From RPQJ01 sp963726665 (lineage in GTDB: Bacteria; Pseudomonadota; Gammaproteobacteria; Steroidobacterales; Steroidobacteraceae): 64,000 nucleotides of DNA. The stretch is from NCBI GenBank assembly GCA_963726665.1, contig CAVSDW010000024.1:62001-126000 (forward strand), written 5' to 3'. The notes under the pieces were generated by a model. That model was not told where the DNA came from. It saw nothing but the letters and a program-made list of their open reading frames with translations, and searched no databases. Numbering within the stretch: position 1 is the first letter of the stretch; each line of letters opens with the position of its first letter. A program made the position numbers and the translations under genes. Shown here one piece after another: positions 7,786 to 20,400 of this stretch.

Positions 7786-8897
7786 GCCGCTGGCGACCGT
7801 CGCCCGACGAGGAACGCTGGCTCGAGGTGGCAGCACGGCTCGGCGTTGCCGTCCCGCGCGACGCCGTGGCCCGACGCACCGGCGGCTGGCGCAGCACCGG
7901 CCCACTCGCGCGCGTCGCGCTCTTCGTGCTCGGGATCATCGCGGCCGCGCTCGCGTTCGGGATCCTGGGTTTCGGCGAGGAAATCATGCTGCTCGTCGCG
8001 GGACTGCTCGCGGCGGGTACCGCCGAGTGGCTCAAGGTCAGCAAGCGCCTGCACGCGTCGGGCATCGAGGAGGGTCTCTGCGTCGCCGGGTATCTCATGG
8101 TGGCCGCATGGTTCACCACGCTCACGGAGCCGTCGCTGAACTTCGCCGAAGGCAAAGCCGCCATGCTGGTGCTGATTGCAGCCGCGGGTGCCGCGGGCCT
8201 GCGGCTGCTGAATCCCGTCGTCACCACCTGCGCGGTCATCGCATTCGTGAACTGGGTGGACTCGACCGCGTTTGCGCGCTCGCTTGACATGACCATTGGC
8301 GGCGGCGTGACTGCAGTCGCTTTCGGCTGTGCGCTTGCGGCGCTCGCGCTGGCGCTGGGTGCGCGTGAATACCGCAGGCCATCGCACGACCGGATGCTCG
8401 ACTGGCTGGTCGCGACGCTGCCGGTCGCGGCGTACGTGCAGCACGCGACCTGGGACAGGTATCTGGTCATGAGCAGCCCCGGGGGCCCCGGCACCGGCCG
8501 GCTGGCGACGACGGTGCTGCTGCTTGCGCTCGGCGCCGCGCTGCTGGTCACGGGCGTACGCCGCAGGCGGCACGCACCGCTGCTCGGCTTCATGGGCTGC
8601 GTCGTATGCCTCGCAGTGGAACTTCGCCTCGCGACCACGCTGGCCACCGAGACGTGGCTCATCCTCTACGGGGTCGCGGCCCTCGTCGCGGGCTTTGCGC
8701 TGGATCGATACCTGCGGCAGCCACGCAACGGCATGACCTCCCAGGCGCTCGAGGATCGCGAGGGACCACTCGACCTGCTGCAGACCGCCGGCGCCGCACT
8801 GCTCGCGCAGCGGGCGACACCCGGGGTTCCGCAAGTGGAGCCCGGGCACGCCGGCGAGGGAAGATTCGGCGGCGGCGGCGCGAGCGGTGGCTACTGA
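7782..8897 (+). CDS. Polytopic membrane protein paired with DUF2157 gene
   Basis: 371-residue membrane protein with about eight to ten helices, such as LFVLGIIAAALAFGILGFGE, IMLLVAGLLAAGTAEWLKVS, AVAFGCALAALALALGAREY and WLILYGVAALVAGFALDRYL. It starts at an ATG overlapping the upstream stop (ATGA) and is intact. The tail ends in a glycine-rich segment RFGGGGASGGY, reminiscent of the tails of TPM-type and other envelope proteins. DUF2157 genes are often paired with a second membrane gene (DUF4401/GDYXXLXY type); this pairing fits that theme but the family is not certain. Confidence 0.75.
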   Translation: MSRWRPSPDEERWLEVAARLGVAVPRDAVARRTGGWRSTGPLARVALFVLGIIAAALAFGILGFGEEIMLLVAGLLAAGTAEWLKVSKRLHASGIEEGLCVAGYLMVAAWFTTLTEPSLNFAEGKAAMLVLIAAAGAAGLRLLNPVVTTCAVIAFVNWVDSTAFARSLDMTIGGGVTAVAFGCALAALALALGAREYRRPSHDRMLDWLVATLPVAAYVQHATWDRYLVMSSPGGPGTGRLATTVLLLALGAALLVTGVRRRRHAPLLGFMGCVVCLAVELRLATTLATETWLILYGVAALVAGFALDRYLRQPRNGMTSQALEDREGPLDLLQTAGAALLAQRATPGVPQVEPGHAGEGRFGGGGASGGY

Positions 8898-8971
8898 GGC
8901 GGCGCAGTCGCAGAGCCACCCCTGCCTCGAGTGCCACCGGCCCGGTCGAGGGATGGCCACGCTGGGCTGAA

Positions 8972-9661
8972 CTAACTCACGATTCGAATGCTGCGAAAGC
9001 CGACTTCGACCAGACCGCGTTGTTTCAGTCGTGCAAGCAGGCTGCTTAGCGTCTGTCGTGAGACGCCGATCATCGTCGCAAGATCGGTCTGTGACACCTT
9101 GATCTCGCTGATATCGGCGTTCCGAACATGTTCGCTCCGGCGTGTTGCTACCAAGTCCTTCAGTCGCGTGAGCAGCCAGTCTTCTGGCGCAAGGCCCTGA
9201 ACTTCGCCGAGATATCGAAACACCAGAGCAAACTGATCTATGAGCAGTTTCGCAAAATAAGGGTAGTAGCGCGGCTCGTCGTGCACGATGCGTGCGAACT
9301 CAGACTTCGGCAGATTCAGAGCGACTACCGCACTGTCCGCAACAACGCTGCCGATGCTTGGGGCATTGGCAAGCATGCCGTATACCGCGAACCAATAGCC
9401 GACCCGGCCGACATCGAGCAGGACTTCCGCGTCGTTCTTCGCGACTCGCACCGCTCGCACGCGTCCTTTCAGGACGCAGAACATGCCCTTGCTGTCATCG
9501 CCTTCGCGGACGATCACTTCCCCTTTACGAAAGGAGTACGCAGTTGAGCGACGGACAATGAGATCTTGCAACTCTGAGGGCAAGCTGCCAAACCAGAGTC
9601 CTTCCTTCAGTTGCTCAAGGAACGGCTTGAGATCGCCGGCAATCGGCGCTCCACTTTTCAT
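8972..9661 (-). CDS. Crp/Fnr family transcriptional regulator
   Basis: 229-residue regulator with an N-terminal cyclic-nucleotide-binding-type beta roll (SFRKGEVIVREGDDSKGMFC, VLKGRVRAVRV) and a C-terminal winged helix whose recognition region is SQTDLATMIGVSRQTLSSLL. It has no N-terminal Cys cluster, so it is not an Fe-S FNR sensor; the ligand is unknown. It is transcribed away from the exported amidohydrolase gene. A palindrome TTGTC-N8-GACAA lies in the shared upstream region and could be its own operator. Confidence 0.9.
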   Translation of the reverse strand: MKSGAPIAGDLKPFLEQLKEGLWFGSLPSELQDLIVRRSTAYSFRKGEVIVREGDDSKGMFCVLKGRVRAVRVAKNDAEVLLDVGRVGYWFAVYGMLANAPSIGSVVADSAVVALNLPKSEFARIVHDEPRYYPYFAKLLIDQFALVFRYLGEVQGLAPEDWLLTRLKDLVATRRSEHVRNADISEIKVSQTDLATMIGVSRQTLSSLLARLKQRGLVEVGFRSIRIVS

Positions 9662-9716
9662 CGCACAGTCCCCAAATCGTGATTCGTTCGTTCGACGGGC
9701 CCACCGTTGCCTTCAA

Positions 9717-9734
9717 TTGTCGGCTTTTTGACAA
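9717..9734. promoter_or_regulatory. Candidate Crp/Fnr-type operator between divergent genes
   Basis: TTGTC, an 8-base spacer and GACAA form an 18-base palindrome about 56 bases upstream of the Crp/Fnr gene ATG. The size and half-site style match Crp/Fnr-family boxes, although the sequence is neither the classical CRP nor FNR site. Autoregulation is inferred. Confidence 0.4.
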
Positions 9735-9948
9735 GTTTTGCCTAACGATCAGGAAAGCCTCGACAATGGGCAGGCCGACGTTGCTGAAGGCAACGTACCC
9801 GGAACCGGAGTGGGGCACCGTTGCACCAACGGGTTGCCCTACCAGGATGAAGCGGCAGCTCGGGTCTGGCGCGGCAATGCATCGCGCGCGGTGCGCGCCA
9901 AGCCCGACACTCGCGATAAACATAGTCGGTGCACCAGGTGGGAGACAA

Positions 9949-11693
9949 ATGATGAGAACGATTCACAGGATTGCCGTTTTGGCCGTCGTTGGCCTGGGCG
10001 TCGCCTTCGCCGGCGGTTGCGCCAGGCAGCAGAACGCAGAACCAGCGGCAATGGTCGATGCTGCTGACACGATCTATGTCGGCGGGGACATCGTCACCGT
10101 CAACGACGCCCAGCCGACGGCCGAGGCGCTGGCGGTGAAAGACGGCAAGATCGTCGCGATAGGCACCCGCGCCGATCTGGAGAAGGCTCACAAGGGCGCT
10201 GCGACGAGAGTCGTGGATCTCGCGGGCAAGACCCTGATGCCCGGCTTCCTCGACGCCCATTCGCATTACATCAACTCGCTGCTGGTGGCCAACCAGTGCA
10301 AGCTGTATGCGCCTCCGTCGGGACCGGGCAAGGACGTGGACAGCATCATCGCCGAACTGAAGAAGTTCGCCGCGGAGCGCAAGATCCCGAAGGGCGAGAT
10401 GATCATGGGCTACGGCTACGACGACACCGTGATGCCGAATGGCCGCCTGCTCAATCGCGACGATCTCGACAAGGCGTTCCCGGACAACCCGGTGCGCATC
10501 GACCACGTGTCGATGCACGGGGCGGTGATGAACAGCCTCGCGCTGAAGAAGTATGGGTTCAGTGCCGCCACCAAGACGCCCCCGGGCGGCGTGATCGTGC
10601 GCAAGCCGGGCACGAACGAGCCTTACGGCCTGATCATGGAGATGGCGTTCCTCCCGGTGATGGAACAACAGGAACCGATGACGCCGGAACAGGAGATCGC
10701 CTGGAGCAAGGCGGGCCAGATGCTCTACGCGGAGGCCGGCATCACCACCGCGCAGGAAGGCGCCACGCACATTGCGCAGTACGAGACGATGAAGCGCGCC
10801 GCGGATGCGGGCGCCAACATCATCGATGTCGTCGCTTATCCGTTCATCACCGATGTGGACAAGGTGCTCGCCGAGGCCCCGGTGTCCGAATGGGGGAAGT
10901 ACTCCAACCGCTTCAAGATCGGCGGCGTCAAGATCTCGATCGACGGCTCGCCCCAGGGCAGAACCGCGGCCTTCACGACGCCTTATCTGACCGGCGGTCC
11001 CGGTGGTGAGGAGAACTGGAAGGGCGATCTGCGGCCCCGCAGGAAGTCATCAACCAGGGCCTCAAGAAGGTCTACGGTCTCGGAGTCCCGGTGCTGTTCC
11101 ACGTCAACGGCGATGCGGCGATCGACGCCCTCATCAAGGCGCACGAGTTCGCGGCGGCCGACGACCTGACGAAGTACCGCAACGTGACGGCAATCCATGC
11201 CCAGTTCACGCGCAAGGACCAGATTCCGCTGTTCGTGAAGTACAGGATCCGTCCCTCTTTCTACACACTGCACACCTACTACTTCGCGGAGGCGCATATC
11301 GCCAACCGAGGCAAGGACCAGGCGATGTACATCAGCCCGATGCGCGACGCGATCGACGCCGGACTCCACCCGACGAACCACACCGACTTCGTGGTCGCAC
11401 CGCTCGACCAGATGTTCATGCTCTGGTCGGCAGTGAACCGCATTTCCAGAGGGGGCGCGGAAATCGGCCTTGATCAGCGGGTCACGCCGCTCGAGGGCCT
11501 GAAGGCGATGACGATCTGGGTTGCCGAGCAGTACGGGGAGCAGGACAGCAAGGGATCGCTCGAGCCGGGCAAGCTCGCGGACCTCGTCATCCTCGACAGG
11601 AACCCGCTCAAGGCCGAACCGATGGCCATCAAGGACATCAAGGTCGTCGAGACCATCAAGGAAGGCAAGACGATCTACGCGGTCACGCAGTGA
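9949..11693 (+). CDS. Exported YtcJ-like amidohydrolase (lipoprotein), one frameshift
   Basis: Metal-dependent hydrolase of the amidohydrolase_3 (YtcJ) group, about 580 residues. MMRTIHRIAVLAVVGLGVAF then AGGC gives a lipoprotein signal, so it is likely periplasmic and membrane-anchored. The metal motif is GFLDAHSHY, with later conserved stretches GYGYDDTVMPNGR, AIHAQF and NHTDFVVAPLDQM. Near 11030 the frame breaks after GGEENWKGDL and resumes at PQEVINQGLKKVYGLGVPVL. One missing base restores a continuous family-like sequence. GGGAG precedes the double ATG. It diverges from the Crp/Fnr gene. The substrate is unknown; the family cleaves C-N bonds in amides and cyclic imides. Confidence 0.75.
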
Positions 11694-11796
11694 CGGTATG
11701 GGTACGCCGGCGGAAATTCCCACCCCCCTTGCGCCGGAGCAACTGTGGGTCGGGGCCGCGAGGCCTCGGCCCACAGGTTCTCTGCGAGTTCGATAC

Positions 11797-12240
11797 ATGA
11801 TGCGTCGCAGCGGAGTGGCTGGAGTCATGTTGAGCCTGGCCGGATGGCTTGCTGGATGTTCCGCGCTGACAGTCGTGCCGGGCGGCGGGGGTGGCGGTGT
11901 GGCCAAGGTGACCGGGACCGTCACGTATCGCGAGCGGATCGCACTGCCGCCGACGGCCGTGATCAAGGTGCAGCTCGCAGACGTCTCTCGCGCCGACGCG
12001 CCTGCCGTCGTGCTCGGTGAACAGGTGATCCCGGCGGCCGGCAACCAGGTTCCGTTTACGTTCGAGATCACGTTCGATCCCGCGCGGATCGTAGCGAACC
12101 ACACCTACGCCGTTCAGGCCCGTATCGAGGACGACGGCAAGCTGCGCTTCATCAGCGACCAGCATTACGCGGTCATCACCGGTGGCGCACCGATCACGGC
12201 CGACATCTTGCTCAAAATAGTTGGCGGAAGTCGGGAATAA
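11797..12240 (+). CDS. YbaY family lipoprotein
   Basis: 147-residue lipoprotein. MMRRSGVAGVMLSLAGWLAG then C-S-A-L is a clear lipobox (LAGC). The mature domain VTGTVTYRERIALPPTAVIK, VQLADVSRADAPAVVLGEQV and FEITFDPARIVANHTYAVQA is the YbaY/YscW-type beta-sandwich found in small envelope lipoproteins. Function is uncertain, with chaperone-like roles proposed for relatives. Two adjacent ATGs are possible and I took the first. It follows the amidohydrolase by about 100 bases on the same strand. Confidence 0.85.
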   Translation: MMRRSGVAGVMLSLAGWLAGCSALTVVPGGGGGGVAKVTGTVTYRERIALPPTAVIKVQLADVSRADAPAVVLGEQVIPAAGNQVPFTFEITFDPARIVANHTYAVQARIEDDGKLRFISDQHYAVITGGAPITADILLKIVGGSRE

Positions 12241-12382
12241 CCGCATTCGCGACGACCGTCCGCTTCCCTGGACGACGACTGTCTCGCACGGGTCGTTCTC
12301 AGCCCCACAGGGGCCGCTTTCGGGCACGGACGTCTCGTGCCGGCAGCCACCCGGTGGAAGAGCCGGCTGTTGTCTTCGGCTA

Positions 12383-12788
12383 CTACGCCTGTGGCCCTCG
12401 CGGCGCGGGACAGGCATCCAGCCAGGCCTGTTCCTCCGTGTCGAACACCCGCGAGCGCGTGAGAAATCGCACGCCCAGCGGCGCCTCGAGTGAGAAACCG
12501 CCGCCGCGGCCGGGCACCACGTCGATCAGGAGCTGCGTGTGCTGCCAGTACTCGTACTGCTGCGCCCCGATGTAGAACGGCGTGCCGCCGATCTCGCCCA
12601 GGAACACGTCGCGCTCGCCCGACTCTGAACTCGCCGCGTGGATAGCACATCGGGGAGCTGCCGTCGCAGCAGCCCCCCGACTGGTGGAAGAGCAGCGGTC
12701 CGTGCTGCGACTCGAGCTCGCGCAGCACCGCCGCCGCCGCGTCCGTGATCGCGACGCGGACGACGGCCTCGATGGGCGGCGCCGCCAC
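12383..12788 (-). CDS. DUF779 protein, partner of the aldehyde dehydrogenase, one frameshift
   Basis: About 134 residues. The N-terminal part VVRVAITDAAAAVLRELESQ then HGPLLFHQSGGCCDGSSPMC carries the diagnostic SGGCCDGS segment of DUF779. Near 12620 the frame breaks after YPRGEFRVG and resumes at ERDVFLGEIGGTPFYIGAQQ through LLIDVVPGRGGGFSLEAPLG; one surplus base accounts for it. DUF779 genes regularly follow acetaldehyde-type aldehyde dehydrogenases, as here, but their biochemical role is not established. The likely GTG start at 12788 lies 5 bases after the dehydrogenase stop. Confidence 0.65.
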
Positions 12789-12793
12789 GCCGC

Positions 12794-14345
<1,552 letters not shown>

Positions 14346-14525
14346 GTGGATCCCCTGGGTCGTGCAGCCTGGACGGCCGGCGACGGCGCCCAGGCGGTGA
14401 GTAATTTCGACTCGAACGCTCAGTATTCTCCCGCGAATTCCGGGATGCAAATGCGGGCGCGGCGACGGCGGCAGTCCGCCGGTCGGTGCACCCCTTCCGC
14501 CCGCCGGCGCCTCGTTCCGCGGCCG

Positions 14526-17276
14526 CTAGCCGCTGTTGCGGAGCCCCGCCGCGATGCCGTTGATGGTGAGGTGGATCCCGCGACGACTGCGCTCGTCCCG
14601 GTCGCCGGCCCGGTAGCGGCGCAGCAGTTCGATCTGGATGTGGTTGAGCGGGTCGAGGTAGGGGAATCGATAGCGGATCGAGCCCGCCAGCTGCGGGTTT
14701 CCGGCCAGCAGCCGGTCGGTCCCGAGTATCCGGAGCAGTGCGTCGACGGTCGCGTCGAACTCGGCGCGGATGCGCCTGAAGATCGAGTCGCGCAGTTTCT
14801 CGTCGGTGACCAGCGCGGCATATCGCGACGCGATGGCGAGGTCGGCTTTCGCGAGCACCATTTCCATGTTCGAGAGGACGGCCGCGAAGAACGGCCAGTC
14901 GCGGTGCATTTCGCGGAGGAGCGCGAGACGCTCGTCGCTGCCGCCGAGCCACGCGTTGACCGCCGATCCGAACCCGTACCAGCCCGGCAGCATGAGGCGG
15001 CACTGGGACCAGGAGAACACCCACGGGATGGCGCGCAGGGTCTCGATGGCGCGTGACTTGTTGCGCGACGCCGGCCGACTGCCGATGTTGAGCTCGGCGA
15101 TCTCGCTGATGACCGTGGACTCCCAGAAATAGTCCTCGAATCCCGGTGTCTCGTAGACGAGGCCGCGGTAGGCGGCGACCGCGCTCGCGGACAGTTCGTC
15201 GAGGGTCTCTACGTACCGCGGGTGCGGCTCGGGGGTGGAGCCGCCGAGCAGCGTCGCCTCCAGCGTGGCGGCGCACAGGATCTCGAGATTGCGCCAGCCG
15301 ACCTCGGGATTCGCATACTTGACGCCGATGACCTCGCCCTGCTCAGTGAGGCGGATCTGGCCCTGCACGCTGCCGCCGGGCTGCGCGAGGATCGCCTCGT
15401 AGCTCGGCCCTCCCCCGCGTCCGACCGATCCACCGCGACCGTGAAAGAGGCGCAGGCGAACGCCATGCCGGCGGAAGGTCTCGACCAGTGCGGTCTGCGC
15501 CTTGTGGAGCTCCCAGCGCGAAGTGAGATAACCACCGTCCTTGTTGGAGTCGGAATATCCCAGCATCACCTCCTGGGCCGCTCCGCGTGACGCGAGCAGG
15601 CGCGCGTACACCGGGATCGACAGCAGTGCGTCCATGGTCCGCGCCGCAGCGCGCAGGTCGGCAATGGTCTCGAACAGCGGGACGACGTTGCATCGCAGGC
15701 TCGCATCCGCCGCGCGGAACATGCCGACCTCGCGCAGCAGCAGTACCACCTCGAGCACGTCTGAGACCCCGTCGCACTTCGAGATGACGTAGTTCTCGAT
15801 GCACGCGTCGCCGTACATCCGCTGCAGCTGCGCCGCGGCCTGCAGTATGTCGAGTTCGCCGCGAGTCTCGTCTGAATACTCAACGTACGGGGAGCCCAGC
15901 AGTCGTGCGGTTGCCAGTTCCTCGACCAGCACGCGCACGCGGCCGGCCTCGTCCAGCGACGCGTAGCGGACGTCGGGCCGAGCCGCGGCGAAGAGCTCCG
16001 CGACGACCCGCTCGTGGACGTCGGAATTCTGGCGCAGGTCGAGCGAGGCGAGGTGGAAGCCGAAGACCCCGACCGCACGCCGCAGCCGTCGCAGGCGGCC
16101 CCGGGCAAGGAGGGCCGACCCGTTCGAATGCAGGGAGGCATGGATGACGTCGAGGTCCGCGCCGAACTCGGCCGGGCTCTCATAGGGCGGTGCGTCGCCG
16201 ACCGCGTGCCGCAGCGGCTCATGCTGGTCCAGCGCGCGCGTGGTCGCAGCCACGCGGGCATACAGGCCGGTGAGCGCGCGGCGGTAGGGCTCGTCGCGGC
16301 GGTGCGGGCTCACGTCGGGGGAGCGCTCGGCCAGCGCCTGCAGTTCGGGCGATACCTGCGTGACGAAGGTGGTGACGGACAATTCGGCACCGAGCGCGTG
16401 CAGCTCGGCGAGGTAGTGCTCGAACACGCGCGAGGACTGCATGCGCAGCGTGCGACGCAGGACCGCTTCGTTCACGAAGGGATTGCCGTCGCGGTCGCCG
16501 CCGATCCAGGACCCGATCCGCAGGCCGGATGGCACATCGGTCCAGTGGCGGTCGGGGTAACGGCGCTCGAGTTCGTCCTCGAGCGCTCCGTACATCGCCG
16601 GCACCTGCGGCAGGAAGGTCTGCTCGAAGAACGAGAGCCCATTGGCCACCTCGTCGATGACCGCGAGCTTCTCGAGTCGCAGTATCCGGGTCTGCCAGAG
16701 CGCCAGCACCGCGCGCCGCACGGCCTCGTCACTGGTGGCCCGTTCCCGGGGCGTCGGTCGCGAGCGGTCACGCTCCCGGAGCAGCCGCTCGATCTTCATC
16801 TCCAGGTCCCGCACGCTCTTGCGCTGGACCTCGGTCGGGTGCGCGGTGAGCACCGGGACGATTGCCGCGGTGCGGAAGAATTCCCGCAGCGCGTCGGGGC
16901 CGATGCCGGCCGCTACGACCCGGTCGAGCGCCCGCACCAGGCTGCCGTCCGCAGGCGGGACTCCGTCGATCTCGGACCGTCGACCGCGACGGATGTTGTC
17001 GAGGTCCTCGGCGAGGTTGGCGAGGTGCGAGAAGTAACTGAACGCCCGCGCTACTACCATCGTCTCCTGGCGGCCAAGCGCGTCGAGGATCCTCTCGAGC
17101 TCGCGGCGGGCGGCGACGTCGTCGTCGCGTCGGAAGGCGATGGAACTCTGTCGCACGCGTTCGACGAGATCGAAGGCCGCGCTGCCCTCCTGGTCACGGA
17201 CCGTGTCGCCGAGCAACCGGCCGAGCAGGCGGATGTCGTCCCGCAGCGGCTGGTCCGTATCGAAATCGGCGTCCAT
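14526..17276 (-). CDS. ppc: Phosphoenolpyruvate carboxylase
   Basis: Carboxylates PEP to oxaloacetate, the anaplerotic feed of the TCA cycle. 916 residues, full length and intact. The catalytic histidine region is VPVLTAHPTEVQRKSV, the second active-site block is GYSDSNKDGGYLTSRWELHK, and the glycine-rich PEP-binding loop is FHGRGGSVGRGGGPSYEAIL. The expected C-terminal tail is GIAAGLRNSG. It starts at an ATG at 17276, is transcribed divergently from the giant BNR protein gene, and has no obvious operon partner. Confidence 0.97.
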   Translation of the reverse strand: MDADFDTDQPLRDDIRLLGRLLGDTVRDQEGSAAFDLVERVRQSSIAFRRDDDVAARRELERILDALGRQETMVVARAFSYFSHLANLAEDLDNIRRGRRSEIDGVPPADGSLVRALDRVVAAGIGPDALREFFRTAAIVPVLTAHPTEVQRKSVRDLEMKIERLLRERDRSRPTPRERATSDEAVRRAVLALWQTRILRLEKLAVIDEVANGLSFFEQTFLPQVPAMYGALEDELERRYPDRHWTDVPSGLRIGSWIGGDRDGNPFVNEAVLRRTLRMQSSRVFEHYLAELHALGAELSVTTFVTQVSPELQALAERSPDVSPHRRDEPYRRALTGLYARVAATTRALDQHEPLRHAVGDAPPYESPAEFGADLDVIHASLHSNGSALLARGRLRRLRRAVGVFGFHLASLDLRQNSDVHERVVAELFAAARPDVRYASLDEAGRVRVLVEELATARLLGSPYVEYSDETRGELDILQAAAQLQRMYGDACIENYVISKCDGVSDVLEVVLLLREVGMFRAADASLRCNVVPLFETIADLRAAARTMDALLSIPVYARLLASRGAAQEVMLGYSDSNKDGGYLTSRWELHKAQTALVETFRRHGVRLRLFHGRGGSVGRGGGPSYEAILAQPGGSVQGQIRLTEQGEVIGVKYANPEVGWRNLEILCAATLEATLLGGSTPEPHPRYVETLDELSASAVAAYRGLVYETPGFEDYFWESTVISEIAELNIGSRPASRNKSRAIETLRAIPWVFSWSQCRLMLPGWYGFGSAVNAWLGGSDERLALLREMHRDWPFFAAVLSNMEMVLAKADLAIASRYAALVTDEKLRDSIFRRIRAEFDATVDALLRILGTDRLLAGNPQLAGSIRYRFPYLDPLNHIQIELLRRYRAGDRDERSRRGIHLTINGIAAGLRNSG

Positions 17277-17414
17277 GCCCTAGCTTAGCCCAATCACCAC
17301 CGTCGGACGCGCGGCCCGGGCCGCCCGCGGGAACGGTGCATGGCTGCACCGATCAGCGCGGCACGATAGGATGTCGGCAGAACGTCAAACCCGAGACACT
17401 GGCCAGGGGGCTCC

Positions 17415-20400
17415 ATGAACATATCCGTAGCGCGCGTACTGCGCGTCGTGCTGGGCGTTGCATCCGGCATCGCCGTGCTGGCGACCGTGCCGCCTGCCGA
17501 TGCAAAGGACAAGCCGAAGACGGAATTCGGCGCACTGCAGTACCGCGCCGTGGGCCCCACGATCTCGGGACGCGCCACCCGCGTCGCCGGCGTGCCCGGC
17601 GACCCGCTCACCTACTATGTCGCCTACGCACAGGGCGGCATCTGGAAGAGCGAGAACGGGGGTCACAACTGGAAGCCGGTGTTCGACGAGCAGCCGACGA
17701 ACTCCATCGGCTCGATCGCCATCGCGCCGTCGGACCCCAACGTGATCTACGCGGGCGGCGGCGAGGCCAACATCCGCGGCAACGTCGAGTGGGGCAGCGG
17801 CATCTTCAAGTCCACCGATGCCGGCAAGACCTGGCAGCACGTGTGGAAGACGCGCGGCCAGATCGGCACGATGGCCGTGGATCCGCGCAACCCCGACGTC
17901 GCATACGCCGCCGTGCTCGGCTCGCCGTTCGGGCCGAACAAGGAGCGCGGCGTCTATCGCACGACCGACGGCGGCAAGAACTGGAAGCAGGTGCTCTACA
18001 AGGACGCCGAGACCGGTGCCTCCGACGTCACGCTCGACCCGAACAACCCGCGAATCGTGTTTGCCGGCCTCTGGCAGACGCAGCGCCGACCATGGGTGAT
18101 GACCAGCGGCGGCGAAGGCAGCGGCCTCTACCGCTCGGCCGACGGCGGCGACACCTGGGAACAACTCAAGAAGGACGGCCTGCCGAAGGGTCCGTGGGGC
18201 AAGGTCGGCGTGCGCGTCGCACCGTCGGACTCGAAGGTCGTCTACGCACTCATCGAGGCGAAGGAAGGCGGCCTGTACCGGTCCAGTGACGGCGGCGAGA
18301 CCTGGGAGCTTGCCAGCGACAGCAACTCGCTGCGCCAGCGCGCCTGGTACTACACCTGCCTGACCATCGACCCGACGAACGCGGGCATCGTGTGGTTCCC
18401 GCAGGTGCCGCTGCTCAAGACCGTGGACGGCGGCAAGACGATCGTATCGGTGGACGCGAAGATCCACGGCGACCACCACGACATCTGGATCGACCCGACG
18501 AATCCGCGCCGCGTCATGTCCGGCAACGACGGCGGCGTCGGCATCTCGATCGACGGCGGCGCGACCTGGTCCTGGCCCGCGATGCCGACCCCGCAGTTCT
18601 ACAACATCGACGCGGACGACCGTTATCCATACCACGTCGGCGGCACGATCCAGGACTGGGGCACGGCGAGCGGGCCGGCGTTCACGCTGCGCCAGGGCGA
18701 CAACGGTGGCGGACCCACGCTCGGCGACAACTGGGCGGTCGGCGGCGGCGAGGCGGGCGATTTCGTCTACGACCCGGCGCAGCCGGGCTCGATCTATGCC
18801 GGAGAGTACGGCGGCTACATCTCGCACTACCAGGAAGGCGTCGGCAACTTCCGCAGCGTCGGCGTCTATCCGCGCGACCTGTCGGGCACGCCCGCGAAGG
18901 ATTCGACGTACCGCTTCCAGTGGACGGCTCCGATCGCCGACTCTCCGCATGACCCGAAGGTGCTCTATCACGGCGCCAACGTGCTGTTCCGCACCACCGA
19001 CCGCGGCGCGACCTGGGAGGCCATCAGCCCGGACCTCACGCGCAACGACAAGTCGAAGCAGCAGTGGAGCGGCGGCCCGATCACCGGCGACATCACGGGC
19101 GTGGAGGTCTACGACACGATCTTCTCGATCGCGGAGTCGCCGCTCGCCGCGGGCGAGATCTGGGTGGGCACCGACGACGGCCTGGTGCAGATCACGCGCG
19201 ACGGCGGCAGGAACTGGACCAACGTCTCCTCGAAGAAATGGCCGGAATGGGGCACGGTCGAAGCCATCGAGCCCTCACGCCGCGATGCCGGCACGGCCTA
19301 CGTGGTCGTGGACGCGCGGCGGCTCGACGATCCGAAGCCTTACCTCTTCCGCACACGCAACTACGGACAGAGCTGGGACCAGCTCGGCAAGGGCCTGCCG
19401 GACGACCAGCATCTTTTCGTCGTGCGCGAGGACCCGACGAACGCCGAACTGCTGTACGTCGGCAGCGAGCGAGGTCTCTACATGTCGCGGGATGGCGGCG
19501 CGAGCTTCGTCGACATCCGCAACGGCAACCTGCCGGCGGTCGGCGTCGCCGACATCGAGGTCAGGCACGACGACCTGATCCTCGGCACGCGCCGCGGCAT
19601 CTGGATTCTCGACGACATCACGCCGCTGCGCGCGTTCGACGCCAGCGTCAAGGCGGAGCCCGTGCACCTGTTCGCGCCGCGCAAGTCCTACCGCAATCGC
19701 CTCGAGTACCGCTGGGACGAACTCATCGACCCGGGCTCGCACAACGCAGCCTACGGCATGACGATCACCTACTGGCTGAAGGACGAGCCGGCCGAGACTC
19801 CTGCCGGTCACAAGGCCTCGCCCGACGACCCGAACGAACTCAGGCTCGAGATCTTCGATTCGCAAGGCACGCTCGTCCGCACGTTGAGCTCCGTACCGAA
19901 ACCGAACCGCTACACCAGGGACGACCCGGACGAGCCGAGCGAGCCGAACAAGCCGGCGCTCACGAAGACGCAGGGCCTGAATCGCATCCAGTGGGACCTG
20001 CGGCACGAGGGCGCGAAGCTGATCGAGAATGCCAAGATCGACGCCGGCAACCCGGAAAAGGGGCCTCTGGTGCTGCCGGGCACCTACACGCTGAAGCTCA
20101 CGGCCGGCGGCCGGACGCTCACGACCTCGGCGCAAGTCGCGGCCGACCCGCGCTCCTCGGCCACGCCTGCGGACATGCAGGCAAACTACGAGTTCGCGCT
20201 GCGCGCGGGCGCCGCGCTCGACCGCCTCGAGACGGACATCGAGTCCGTGCGTGCGATCCGTGCGCAGGCATCCGACATCGCGAAGCGCACGGCGAAGAAT
20301 CCGGCGGCGAAGGACCTGCAGGCCACCGCGGACGCGCTCGTGAAGCGCTGCGACGAGATCGAGCGCCAGATGCACAATCCCGAAGCCAAGGTCGTGTACG

